Source of the DNA: JAWLHU01 sp041690255
GTDB lineage: Bacteria > Bacillota > Sulfobacillia > Symbiobacteriales > Symbiobacteriaceae
Assembly: GCA_041690255.1 (NCBI GenBank)
Contig: JAWLHU010000013.1
Coordinates: forward strand, 181,110-245,109
DNA: 64,000 bases
Direction of reading: 5' to 3'
This document shows, piece after piece, positions 41,821-49,950 of this stretch (positions within the stretch are counted from its first letter, which is position 1; the number at the start of each line of letters is the position of its first letter). A program made the position numbers and the translations under genes. Under the pieces are notes generated by a model. It saw nothing but the letters and a program-made list of their open reading frames with translations, had not been told where the DNA came from and ran no database searches.

Positions 41821-43722
41821 GTGGAAGAGCACGGCCCGGCAATAGGTAGTCTCGTCTCCGTCGCGATTCTCGCTTTTGTGGTCCCACTCCTTCTCAACCG
41901 ACTCAAGCGGGTGAGAATTCCGATTGCCGCCGGCGAGATCCTGGCCGGCATTCTCGTGGGCAAGTCCGGCCTGGGACTCGTCCACGGCGATGAACTCCTG
42001 GCGATCTTTAACTTCCTGGGTATTGCCGCTCTCATGTTCCTGGCCGGCATGGAGATCGATCTGGCCGCCCTGCTTGGCGGTGGCGATCCGCCCAAGGGGC
42101 GCCCCAAGTGGCTGGCCAAACTCCACAACCCCCTGGCGGTCGGCTTTGTAATCTTCAGCCTCTCCACCTACGGGGCATACCGCTTCGCCCTGATCCTGCA
42201 GGAGCGCGGCCTGGTTCAGGAGCCGCTCTTCCTCACCCTGATCATCGCCACCAGCGGCCTTTCGATTATCATGCCCGTGCTGAAGGACCGCGGGTTGCTC
42301 ACCCAGCCCTTCGGGCAGGCGCTCTTCTCCACAGCGGTCATTGCCGACTTCATTCCCATGCTTGGCCTTTCCGTGCTGGCCGCCATGACGGTCAAGGGGT
42401 CGGCCATGGAGTCGCTCTGGATCCTCGCGATTATCCTGGCGGGTGCGGTCATCTACGCAGGCGCACGCTGGCTTGCCCGGTTCAACCTGCTCCAGGGCCT
42501 TTCCGGAGGAACCGCGCAGATCACGGTCCGAGCCGCCTTTGCCCTCATGATGGTCTTCCTCGCCCTCGCCCAGTCGATCGGGGTAGAGGCGATCCTTGGG
42601 GCCTTCGTGGCAGGCCTTCTCCTCTCGATCCTGGCGGGGCACCATCGGGAAGAGATCACCCACAAGCTCGATGCCCTTGGCTTCGGCTTTCTGATCCCGG
42701 TCTTCTTCGTCATGGTCGGCGTCGAGTTCGACCTGCGGGCACTGCTGGCCGACCCGGCCGCCCTTACGCTGGTGCCGATTCTGCTTGCCGGCATTCTGAT
42801 CGTGAAGGGTGCTCCGGGCGTTCTGCTCGGCATCTGGCATCCGTTCAGGCGCACGGTGGCCGGCATGGTCCTCATGACCACGCAGATGTCGGTCACGATT
42901 GCGGCCTCGGCCATCGCCTTTAAGGTGGGGGCCTACGGCGCCTCCACGCACGCCGCTATCGTCCTGGTAGCGATCCTGACGGCGATCATGGGCCCGGTCC
43001 TCTTCAACCGCATTCTCGGCGAGAGCGACAGCGAGCCGGCTCGCAGCGGGGTTGTCCTGGCGGGCATGAACCGGCTCTCCCTCCACCTTGGGCAGCGGCT
43101 CCTGGCACAGGGCATGAAGGTGACGGCCGTGGACCAGCACCCCGACCGGGTGCAGGAGTTTGTCGATGCGGGCATTACGGCCTATGCCGCCGACCCGACG
43201 ACTGAGGATGGGCTCTCGCAGGCCGGCGCTGAGAATGCTGAGGCGCTGGTCGCCCTGACCGGCGATGAGGAGGCGAACCTGGCCGCCGCCCGACTCGGCA
43301 AGGGATCCTTCGGAATCCCCCGCAGTCTCCTTTTCACCATCACGACCCACGCGGTGACCCAGGCAGAGAAGGAGCAACTGGAGGCGATCAACCCAGAGCT
43401 GGCCTCGGTCATGCTTGTGGAGAACCTCCTGGCCAACCCGGCTGCGACAGCCCTCCTGACCGGCCACAACAGAGATGTGCAAATGCAGGACTTCCTGCTC
43501 ACCGCCGGGCCTCTCTGTGGCCAGTCGTTGCGAAAGGCAACACTCCCCTCACGGGTGCTGGTCGTATCGATTGGCCGGGGGGACGAGAAGATTGTACCGG
43601 ACGGCAACACCGTGCTCCAGGTCGGTGATATCCTCACCGTGGTCGGCCCGCCCGAGGCCTGGGAGCCGATGCGCAACCTTGTGATCGGGCGGCCCACGGG
43701 CACCGATCTGCTGAGGGGTTAA
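41821..43722 (+). CDS. CPA2 monovalent cation:proton antiporter with RCK domains
   Basis: A 633-aa KefB/CPA2-type transporter. About 12 hydrophobic helices fill residues 10-395 and include the AGILVGKSGLGL and GIAALMFLAGMEIDL stretches of the Na+/H+ exchanger domain. Residues about 405-520 resemble a TrkA-N domain and about 540-630 a TrkA-C domain (GQSLRKATLP...VLQVGDILTVVGPPE in order). The nucleotide-binding Gly motif is unusual, reading VVLAGMNRLSLHLG instead of G-x-G-x-x-G, so NAD(H) gating may be lost or changed. GTG 41821 follows AAAGGAGA. Confidence 0.9.
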   Translation: MEEHGPAIGSLVSVAILAFVVPLLLNRLKRVRIPIAAGEILAGILVGKSGLGLVHGDELLAIFNFLGIAALMFLAGMEIDLAALLGGGDPPKGRPKWLAKLHNPLAVGFVIFSLSTYGAYRFALILQERGLVQEPLFLTLIIATSGLSIIMPVLKDRGLLTQPFGQALFSTAVIADFIPMLGLSVLAAMTVKGSAMESLWILAIILAGAVIYAGARWLARFNLLQGLSGGTAQITVRAAFALMMVFLALAQSIGVEAILGAFVAGLLLSILAGHHREEITHKLDALGFGFLIPVFFVMVGVEFDLRALLADPAALTLVPILLAGILIVKGAPGVLLGIWHPFRRTVAGMVLMTTQMSVTIAASAIAFKVGAYGASTHAAIVLVAILTAIMGPVLFNRILGESDSEPARSGVVLAGMNRLSLHLGQRLLAQGMKVTAVDQHPDRVQEFVDAGITAYAADPTTEDGLSQAGAENAEALVALTGDEEANLAAARLGKGSFGIPRSLLFTITTHAVTQAEKEQLEAINPELASVMLVENLLANPAATALLTGHNRDVQMQDFLLTAGPLCGQSLRKATLPSRVLVVSIGRGDEKIVPDGNTVLQVGDILTVVGPPEAWEPMRNLVIGRPTGTDLLRG

Positions 43723-43726
43723 ACGT

Positions 43727-43757
43727 GGCGGGCGGCCTATTCGGCTGCCCGCCTTCG
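43727..43757 (+). terminator. Terminator after the antiporter gene
   Basis: GGCGGGC (43727-43733) pairs with GCCCGCC (43747-43753) followed by TTCGCTT. Confidence 0.65.
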
Positions 43758-43758
43758 C

Positions 43759-43947
43759 TTACCCCGCCGTCCGCAAGAGTCGCTTGATCAGAGCGACCTG
43801 CCCCCGATGATTGGCCACGTGGTCTAGCAGGTTGTAAGCGATCCACTCTGGGGTGAAGAAGCGCTCCCGCCCGTCGTGACTCTTCGAGCGCCGCCAGCCA
43901 AGTTCCCACCATTGGGGCGTATCCGATGCGGCCCGAAATCGACCGAA
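43759..43947 (-). pseudogene. DinB-family protein remnant (C-terminal fragment)
   Basis: A 62-codon open stretch ends in TAA 43759. Its product ends FFTPEWIAYNLLDHVANHRGQ followed by VALIKRLL, the C-terminal helix and second metal-binding histidine motif (H-x-x-N-H-R-G-Q) of DinB/YfiT four-helix-bundle proteins. An in-frame TGA at 43950-43948 cuts off the N-terminal two thirds, and no start codon with a ribosome site is present. It is most likely a decayed gene. Confidence 0.65.
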
Positions 43948-44002
43948 TCATAGAAGATGACACCTCCCCCATTGGACGCGACCCAATTGAAGGAGGATGC
44001 TG

Positions 44003-44353
44003 ATGAGCCAGACACCCTTCCGCCCTCGCCCCGCAGGCGAGCTTGCGCTCCTCTCCCACCAGCACCTGACCCAGGACCTGGTTAGATGCCGGGAGCATGT
44101 CTTCCGTGTGCACGATCCCGAACCGGTGAAGGACCACGAGTGTGAGTCCGGCTACCTTCAGCGTGCGGATTGCCTGGTCTGCGGCACGACCACCAGCCGG
44201 ATGGATGCGACCTGGTGGCTCAAGCCACCTACCCCGGAAGCGCTGGCCGCATCGATTCGGACCCTCGAGGCCGGCGGGCGGGATGCGAGCGAACTCCGAA
44301 AGAGAGCGGAGACCACACCGGCATCACCGTTGCCGGCCAGGGCTACAAGGTGA
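44003..44353 (+). CDS. Small hypothetical protein, possibly frameshifted
   Basis: A 116-aa frame from ATG 44003, six bases after AGGAGG. It has a CLVCGTTTSRMDATWWL segment (C-x-x-C) that could bind zinc, preceded by DHECESGYLQRADC with two more Cys. The end in this frame (TTPASPLPARATR) looks random. The -1 frame over the same stretch reads GDHTGITVAGQGYKVNDDWYP and stops at 44400, which looks more protein-like. A frameshift near 44300 is therefore possible. Family unknown. Confidence 0.5.
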   Translation: MSQTPFRPRPAGELALLSHQHLTQDLVRCREHVFRVHDPEPVKDHECESGYLQRADCLVCGTTTSRMDATWWLKPPTPEALAASIRTLEAGGRDASELRKRAETTPASPLPARATR

Positions 44354-44406
44354 ACGATGACTGGTACCCCGCCGAGAAGTACGGTAGCCCTCACCGGTAA
44401 GCAACA

Positions 44407-44438
44407 AGACCCGCGCCCCTCAGGGTGCGGGTCTTTCT
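44407..44438. terminator. Bidirectional terminator
   Basis: AGACCCGC (44407-44414) pairs with GCGGGTCT (44427-44434), with TTTC on the plus strand. It separates the small plus-strand gene from the MFS gene. Confidence 0.75.
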
Positions 44439-44451
44439 CTGCGTTAGCAAA

Positions 44452-45681
44452 TCAGGCTGCCGCAGCCGTCTCAGACCGCCCCTTCCACCAGCGGAGTAGC
44501 AGGAGCAGAGCGGCGACAAGCCCAAGGGAGCCGGCCACAAGGAAGCCCACCGACCCACCGAACTGCTCGACCACCGTACCGGTCATCAGCGAACCGAAGG
44601 GAACGGTACCGGCGAACATCAGGTGGTAAAGGGACATCACCCGGCCCCGGAGTTCGTCGGGCACGATCATCTGCACGGTCGAGTTCGTATCAGCGGTGAA
44701 GAGAATCTGAGAGAGGCCCATGACAAAGAGTCCGATCGAGGCCAGCCAGAAGTCACGGACGAAGAACATCAGCCCGGTGGCGGTGCAGAGAACGAGAGAG
44801 GCGATCACCAGCGGCTTCAGGTTCACGTCGCCCCGCGGGCGGAAGGCCAGGACAAAGGCTCCGACCAGCGCACCGGCCCCCAGCGAGGACATGAGCATGC
44901 CATATCCCTCTGCGCCCGCATTCAGCACGTTCTTTGCCAGGACCGGAACGAGGACCTGGTAGTTGATCACGAAGAGGGCGACGGCGAAGAGCAGAGTGAG
45001 CAGGAAGGAGACGGTCGGGGTCCGGAAGGCGTACTGCATGCCCTCCTTCACATCCTCCACGACCGAGCGCTGCACCCGGGGGCGGGGCAGCCCCTCCGCC
45101 TTCATGAGCGAGAGCGCCCCGATAATGGCCAGGAAGCTGATCCCGTTCAGGAGGAAGGCCGTGGCTACCCCGTACCTGGCGATCAGCAGACCCGCCGCCG
45201 CGGGCCCGACCAACCGGGCGCCGTTGAAAATGGCTGAGTTCAGGGCGACGGCGTTGGCCAGATCCTGCCTGCCGCCAACCAGCTCCACGGTGAAGGCCTG
45301 TCGCACCGGTACATCCACCGTATTGGTGGTGCCCAGCAGGAAGGCAAGCAGCGCCACGTGCCAGTACTGGACCTGCCCGGTATAGACCAGGGCGGAGAGG
45401 GTGAAGGCGAGGAGCATCAGGACCGTCTGGGTGATCATGAGGGTCCGCCGCTTCGGCAGCCGGTCAGCCAGAACGCCGCCAAAGAGGGAGAAGAGCAAGG
45501 TCGGAGCGAACTGCAGGGTGCTGATCAGCCCCAGCAGCAGGGCGGAATCGGTCAGTTCAATGATCAGCCAGGACTGACCGACACTCTGCATCCAGGTGCC
45601 AATCATGGAGACGAGCAGGCCAACAAAGTAGAGTTGATAGTCGTGGTGGTTTAGGGCACGGAGTCCGTCGGGAAACCGCAT
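44452..45681 (-). CDS. Major facilitator superfamily exporter (DHA3-like)
   Basis: A 409-aa transporter with about 12 hydrophobic helices. Landmarks are ALNHHDYQLYFVGLLVSMIGTWMQ at the first helix (given here in its family pattern), the loop 2-3 motif FGGVLADRLPKRR, and the second-half PDELRGRVMSLYHL. The EntS/MdtH-like set often exports siderophores or drugs. ATG 45681 follows AAGGAGG by ten bases; longer starts are less supported. It is monocistronic. Confidence 0.9.
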   Translation of the reverse strand: MRFPDGLRALNHHDYQLYFVGLLVSMIGTWMQSVGQSWLIIELTDSALLLGLISTLQFAPTLLFSLFGGVLADRLPKRRTLMITQTVLMLLAFTLSALVYTGQVQYWHVALLAFLLGTTNTVDVPVRQAFTVELVGGRQDLANAVALNSAIFNGARLVGPAAAGLLIARYGVATAFLLNGISFLAIIGALSLMKAEGLPRPRVQRSVVEDVKEGMQYAFRTPTVSFLLTLLFAVALFVINYQVLVPVLAKNVLNAGAEGYGMLMSSLGAGALVGAFVLAFRPRGDVNLKPLVIASLVLCTATGLMFFVRDFWLASIGLFVMGLSQILFTADTNSTVQMIVPDELRGRVMSLYHLMFAGTVPFGSLMTGTVVEQFGGSVGFLVAGSLGLVAALLLLLRWWKGRSETAAAA

Positions 45682-45831
45682 TCCCTCAGCGCCTCCTTGC
45701 GGTGGGAAGTTCATGGCGACGTGTGCCTCTTGAGGATACTTCACACCACGAACTTTTTCAAGTCCAAAGAGAGCCCGCTCCCCATCCTTCACCACTGTCA
45801 GGCTTCGATGTTTTATTTTGGTAAAGTCACC

Positions 45832-45861
45832 TTGTTTGGACTTTGTGAGGGGACCTATACT
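45832..45861 (+). promoter_or_regulatory. Candidate promoter of tyrosine phenol-lyase
   Basis: TTGTTT (45832-45837), 18-base spacer, TATACT (45856-45861), 35 bases upstream of ATG 45896. Confidence 0.5.
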
Positions 45862-45895
45862 TGAGGTGGAATCTCTGTACAGGAGGGTTTCACCT

Positions 45896-47272
45896 ATGCA
45901 ACGCCCGATCGCTGAACCTTACAAGATCAAGGCCGTTGAACCCATCCGTATGACGACCCCTGAAGAGCGGGAGCGGGCCATTGTCGAGGCCGGGTACAAC
46001 ACCTTCCTCCTCAAGAGCGAGGATGTCTACATTGACCTGCTGACCGACTCCGGCACCAACGCCATGTCCGACCGCCAGTGGGCCGCCCTCATGATGGGCG
46101 ACGAGGCCTACGCCGGTGCCCGCTCCTTCTTCCGCATGGAGCAGGCGGTCCGCGAGATCTACGGCTTTAAGCACGTGGTCCCGACCCACCAGGGGCGCGG
46201 CGCCGAGCACCTGATCTCCCGGATCCTGATCAAGCCGGGCCACTATGTTCCCGGCAACATGTACTTCACCACCACCCGCGCCCACCAGGAGATGCAGGGC
46301 GGCACCTTCGTCGATGTGGTCATTGATGAGGCCCACGACTCCCTGAAGTACCACCCCTTCAAGGGCAACGTCGACCTCGGCAAGTTCGAAGACCTGATCA
46401 AGCGGGTCGGCCCGGAGAATATCCCCTATATCAACGTCGCTGTCACGGTCAACCTGGCCGGTGGTCAGCCCGTCTCCATGCAGAACCTGCGCGACGTGCG
46501 GGCCATCTGCAACAAGTACGGAATCCGCATGTGGTCCGATGCCACCCGCGCCGTGGAGAACGCCTTCTTCATTAAGGAGCGGGAAGAGGGCTACGCCAAC
46601 GTCCCGGTCCGGGCGATCCTCAAGGAGATGATGTCCTACTTCGACGGCTGCACCATGTCCGGCAAGAAGGACAACCTGGTCAACATTGGCGGCTTCCTGG
46701 CCATGAACGAGGAGTGGATCCTCCAGCAGGCCCGGGAGCAGGTCGTGATCTTTGAGGGCATGCCCACCTATGGCGGTCTGGCCGGTCGTGATATGGAGGC
46801 CATCGCCCAGGGCATCTATGAAATGGTGGATGATGACTATATCGCGCACCGTATCTACCAGGTCCGCTATCTGGGCCAGCAGTTGATCGATGCCGGCGTG
46901 CCCATTGTCCAGCCGGTCGGCGGCCACGCCGTCTTCCTCGACGCCCGGGAGTTCCTGCCGCATCTGGACCAGGAGCAGTTCCCGGCCCAAACCCTGGCCG
47001 CCGCCCTCTACGTCGACTCGGGCGTCCGCTCTATGGAGCGGGGCATTGTCTCCGCCGGACGCGACCCGCAGTCCGGCCAGAACCGGAAGCCGAAGCTCGA
47101 GTTGGTGCGGCTCACGATCCCGCGCCGGGTCTACACCGACCGGCATATGGATGTGGTCGCCTACTCGGTCAAGCACCTCTATAAGAATCGGGATCAGATC
47201 AAAGGGCTCAAGATGGTCTATGAGCCACCCACACTCCGCTTCTTCACCGCCCGGTTCGAGCCCCTCCCTTAA
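45896..47272 (+). CDS. tpl: Tyrosine phenol-lyase
   Basis: A 458-aa PLP enzyme that splits L-tyrosine into phenol, pyruvate and ammonia. The family core is plain: IDLLTDSGTNAMSD, GDEAYAG, VPTHQGRGAE, the PLP lysine in MSGKKDNLVNIGG (about residue 258), and EGMPTYGGLAGRDMEA. Two positions separate it from tryptophanase: Thr in MYFTTTR (about 125), where tryptophanase has Asp, and Arg in GVRSMERG (about 382), where tryptophanase has Ile. Both are of the phenol-lyase type. ATG 45896 follows AGGAGG. Length equals that of known enzymes. The enzyme is well known from Symbiobacterium. It is monocistronic, with a strong terminator. Confidence 0.95.
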   Translation: MQRPIAEPYKIKAVEPIRMTTPEERERAIVEAGYNTFLLKSEDVYIDLLTDSGTNAMSDRQWAALMMGDEAYAGARSFFRMEQAVREIYGFKHVVPTHQGRGAEHLISRILIKPGHYVPGNMYFTTTRAHQEMQGGTFVDVVIDEAHDSLKYHPFKGNVDLGKFEDLIKRVGPENIPYINVAVTVNLAGGQPVSMQNLRDVRAICNKYGIRMWSDATRAVENAFFIKEREEGYANVPVRAILKEMMSYFDGCTMSGKKDNLVNIGGFLAMNEEWILQQAREQVVIFEGMPTYGGLAGRDMEAIAQGIYEMVDDDYIAHRIYQVRYLGQQLIDAGVPIVQPVGGHAVFLDAREFLPHLDQEQFPAQTLAAALYVDSGVRSMERGIVSAGRDPQSGQNRKPKLELVRLTIPRRVYTDRHMDVVAYSVKHLYKNRDQIKGLKMVYEPPTLRFFTARFEPLP

Positions 47273-47280
47273 GCGAGATT

Positions 47281-47310
47281 GCACCCGGTAGTCAACCGAC
47301 TACCGGGTGC
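47281..47310 (+). terminator. Strong terminator after tpl
   Basis: GCACCCGGTAGTC (47281-47293) and GACTACCGGGTGC (47298-47310) form a 13-bp perfect stem with TTAT following. Confidence 0.85.
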
Positions 47311-47407
47311 TTATATCCAGACGATCATTATGCGATTTTGTTATGGTGCGCGGGGGCATCTGCCTGTATGATAGGGTCTTGTGACTCAGTGCAAGGAGGC
47401 ATTCATC

Positions 47408-48274
47408 ATGGCAGAAATCTCATCTCCCGACGCAATTACCCCGGCAGAGATTGCCAAGAAGATTGAGCAACTCGGTGTCACCAAGGCAAATATGCCTCTG
47501 CATCGGACCGTCATTCTCTCGATCCTGGCCGGCGTTTTTGTCTCGCTGGGCTCGATTTTCTACTTTGTGGCCCTGGCTGGCTGGAACGGCAGCTACGGCG
47601 TGGGACAGGTGCTCGGCGGCCTCGTCTTCAACCTCGGGCTCGCCCTGATCGCCCTGAACGGTGCCGAGCTCTTTACCGGCAACACGCTCCTCTCGATTGC
47701 AGCGGTCCAGCGCCGGATCAGCGTGGGCAAGATGGTGCGCAACTGGGCTCTCGTCTGGTTCTTCAACGGGGTCGGCGCCCTGCTCATGGTCGGGCTCGCC
47801 TTTGCCGCTGAGCACTACACCGGCGGTGGCGGTCTCGTCGGCCTCAAGGTCCTCAGCGTTGGTGCCACAAAGGCCTCGCTGCCCTTCGGCGTCGTCTTTG
47901 CCCGGGGCATTCTGGCCAACATCTTCGTCACCCTCGCTGTCTGGGCGTATTCCTCCGGCAAGACGGTGGTGGACAAGATCGCCGCCATGATCCTGCCGAT
48001 CACCGGCTTTGTGGCATCAGGCAGCGAGCACTCGATTGCGAACATGTTCTTCATTCCGTATGCCATTCTCGTGAAGAGCACCTCGGTCGCCACCATGCCC
48101 GGCGCTCCGATCGAGAAGCTCTACGCCCTCGATTGGGGCCATTTCTTCGCCAACCTGATCCCTGCCACCCTGGGCAATATCGTTGGTGGTGCTCTCTTTG
48201 TCGGCCTGGTCTACTGGGCCGCCTATCTTTGGCAAGAGCCCGCACAGAGTGAGGCGGGCCGCAAGGCAGCATAG
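47408..48274 (+). CDS. Formate/nitrite transporter family channel
   Basis: A 288-aa pentameric FNT channel protein with six membrane helices. Signatures are LNGAELFTGNTLLS in the first half and GSEHSIANMFFIPYA, which holds the central His, in the second. Family members pass formate, nitrite or hydrosulfide, and the substrate cannot be told from sequence alone. ATG 47408 follows AAGGAGG; a 9-codon extension is possible. It follows tpl but has its own start region and the strong tpl terminator in between. Confidence 0.92.
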   Translation: MAEISSPDAITPAEIAKKIEQLGVTKANMPLHRTVILSILAGVFVSLGSIFYFVALAGWNGSYGVGQVLGGLVFNLGLALIALNGAELFTGNTLLSIAAVQRRISVGKMVRNWALVWFFNGVGALLMVGLAFAAEHYTGGGGLVGLKVLSVGATKASLPFGVVFARGILANIFVTLAVWAYSSGKTVVDKIAAMILPITGFVASGSEHSIANMFFIPYAILVKSTSVATMPGAPIEKLYALDWGHFFANLIPATLGNIVGGALFVGLVYWAAYLWQEPAQSEAGRKAA

Positions 48275-48282
48275 CGTCGTGT

Positions 48283-48316
48283 AAGCCGGTGGCCCGTCGT
48301 GGTCGCCGGCTTTTCG
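48283..48316 (+). terminator. Terminator after the FNT channel gene
   Basis: AAGCCGG (48283-48289) pairs with CCGGCTT (48306-48312), followed by TTCG. Confidence 0.7.
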
Positions 48317-48393
48317 CCTTTCCCGGGGCGCAGATCTGGAAGCCGTGCATAGCATGAGCGTGACACCGAATCTGCCCAAGAAGGAGAGGATCC

Positions 48394-49290
48394 ATGTTGC
48401 AGCAGCCCGGTCTTCAGCAACTGCCTACCGGTTGGCCCGGCATGCCAGGGCTGCAGGCCCCTCTGCAGCCCCAGCAGTCCCCCGGCTTCCAACCTCCAAC
48501 GCCACAGCCGTACCAACCACAACCGTATCCAGCACAACCGTATCAAGCACAACCGTATCAACCACACCAGTATCCGCCGCAACAGCCGCTTCAGGCGCAA
48601 CCCTTCCAGCCCCAGCCGTTCCAGGCCCCACCCCAACAGCCTCCGTACCAGGTCCAGCAGTTCCAGGCTCCGCCCTCCCAGGGGCAGGTCCAGCCCCAGG
48701 CCGCTCAGGCAGCCCCGGTCGCTCCCGTCGCCTTCCCGGGCCAGAGCGCCCCGGCCAGCGGTGGGCCCGGGGGGCAGGGCGGCCAACCGAGTCCCGCCCA
48801 GGCCCTTGCCCGCCAGTTAATCGAATCGGCCCGGCTCCTCGAACAGGCGATTCCAGGCTATCAAATGACGACCGCGACACTCCTGGAACTCGCCGCCGTC
48901 CCACAAGGGGCGACCGCAAGCGGCGTCCAGGAAGCTTCCTCTCTCCTCAAAGAGGCGACTTACTACCATGGCGCAACCCTTGGTGCGATCCGGCGCCTGC
49001 TCTTCGGTGACACGAACCCCACCGTACTTACCTTGCTCGCGAGCAGCTACCACCTGCTGGTGGAGAACCAGAGCCAGCTTCGCCCTGTCCTTGACCGGCT
49101 GTTCATGTCCGCTCCGGTTACCATGCGCCCCACCCTCACCGGACTGGGACAGAGCCTGACCTCGGGTGACACAGCGCTCGGCCAGGCGGGCACCGCTCTC
49201 CAGGCCCTTGTCGGACCGCAGATCTGGGAGACGGCCAGGGGGCGGGCGAAAACCCTGAAGGCCGGGTCCGAGAAGGCCAGCGAGCGTTAA
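48394..49290 (+). CDS. Pro/Gln-rich protein with helical C-terminal domain, possible spore coat protein
   Basis: A 298-aa protein. Residues 1-130 are a low-complexity Pro/Gln/Tyr region with repeats of Q-P-Y-Q-x and Q-P-F-Q-x type (around residues 30-70). Residues 150-298 form a well-ordered helical domain (LARQLIESARLLEQAIPGYQ, ATYYHGATLGAIRRLL, LTLLASSYHLLVENQ). AAGGAGAGG precedes ATG 48394. It has no signal peptide. The composition resembles coat or exosporium proteins. A CATAnnnTG sequence lies upstream (around 48350), loosely like a late-sporulation -10 box and similar to one upstream of the Pro-rich gene at 38203. The role is inferred. Confidence 0.7.
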   Translation: MLQQPGLQQLPTGWPGMPGLQAPLQPQQSPGFQPPTPQPYQPQPYPAQPYQAQPYQPHQYPPQQPLQAQPFQPQPFQAPPQQPPYQVQQFQAPPSQGQVQPQAAQAAPVAPVAFPGQSAPASGGPGGQGGQPSPAQALARQLIESARLLEQAIPGYQMTTATLLELAAVPQGATASGVQEASSLLKEATYYHGATLGAIRRLLFGDTNPTVLTLLASSYHLLVENQSQLRPVLDRLFMSAPVTMRPTLTGLGQSLTSGDTALGQAGTALQALVGPQIWETARGRAKTLKAGSEKASER

Positions 49291-49312
49291 GCCTGCACGA
49301 AACGTACAGAGA

Positions 49313-49352
49313 GGGGACGACTGCTCCAATCGGAGCGGTCGTCCCCCTTTTC
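49313..49352 (+). terminator. Terminator after the Pro/Gln-rich gene
   Basis: GGGGACGAC (49313-49321) pairs with GTCGTCCCC, with an inner CTCC/GGAG stem and CTTTTC following. Confidence 0.85.
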
Positions 49353-49401
49353 TCCGTATGCATGACCGGACCAACACCCATACTAAGCCCGGAGGTTTCC
49401 C

Positions 49402-49950
49402 ATGTACTTTGTCTTCTTGCTCTGCCTGGTCTGGGCGCTCTCGGCACGGGTCCTGGAGTGGCGTCGGATTCGGGATCTCCTGCCGGCCGCCCTGGCCGCC
49501 ATTCTCCTCTCCAGCATCCCGCTGGCGCTGCCGGGCCTCGGACTCCCGTACACCTTGACCGACGCCCACCTCCTCACGGACCACTGGGCGATTTCGTTTC
49601 TCCTGCAGATTGGTCTGTCGCCGATCCTGGCCGCCTGGTATGCCCAGGGACTGCCCACGGCGGGCCGAATGCCACTGGTGCGGTGGCTTACCTTCGGCCT
49701 CCTGCCCTTCTCCCTGGAGTGGGTTGCCCACCTTGTGGGGAAGGTGACGTACGCCCACTGGTGGGGCCCCCTCCACTCCCTGGCGACCTACCTGTTCTTT
49801 GGCTGGGTAATCTTCCTTGTCCACACCCATACTCACGCGTGCGGTTCGCCTCAGCAGAAGGTTGACCGCTCCGTACGCGAGGTGAGACTTCCCCCTGTTC
49901 TACCTTCCACTGGCCCTCCTGACCTGGGTTCTCACCCCATGGATCATTGA
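49402..49950 (+). CDS. CBO0543-like membrane protein, first of a tandem pair
   Basis: A 182-aa membrane protein with five hydrophobic stretches. Around residues 78-140 it reads WYAQGLP...PLVRWLTFGLLPFSLEWV...YAHWWGPLHS...WVIFLVHTHTH, sharing an AQG...P..R...F...LPE...Y..WW pattern with the next gene. That pattern matches the small CBO0543-type membrane family of Firmicutes. The start is ATG 49402 after GGAGG. The last 20-30 residues in this frame overlap the second gene and look unlike protein, so the true end may be earlier or frameshifted. Function unknown. Confidence 0.6.
   Translation: MYFVFLLCLVWALSARVLEWRRIRDLLPAALAAILLSSIPLALPGLGLPYTLTDAHLLTDHWAISFLLQIGLSPILAAWYAQGLPTAGRMPLVRWLTFGLLPFSLEWVAHLVGKVTYAHWWGPLHSLATYLFFGWVIFLVHTHTHACGSPQQKVDRSVREVRLPPVLPSTGPPDLGSHPMDH

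Noticed and set aside
41764..43482. 572-codon minus-strand frame under the antiporter gene
   Set aside because: It is antisense to a clear membrane transporter and is rich in Arg/Gly/Asp/His without any domain.
45896..47272. Tryptophanase
   Set aside because: Thr and Arg at the two specificity positions and the overall match favour tyrosine phenol-lyase.
45890..47284. 464-codon minus-strand frame under tyrosine phenol-lyase
   Set aside because: It mirrors a well-conserved enzyme gene with strong third-position bias and no own start signals.
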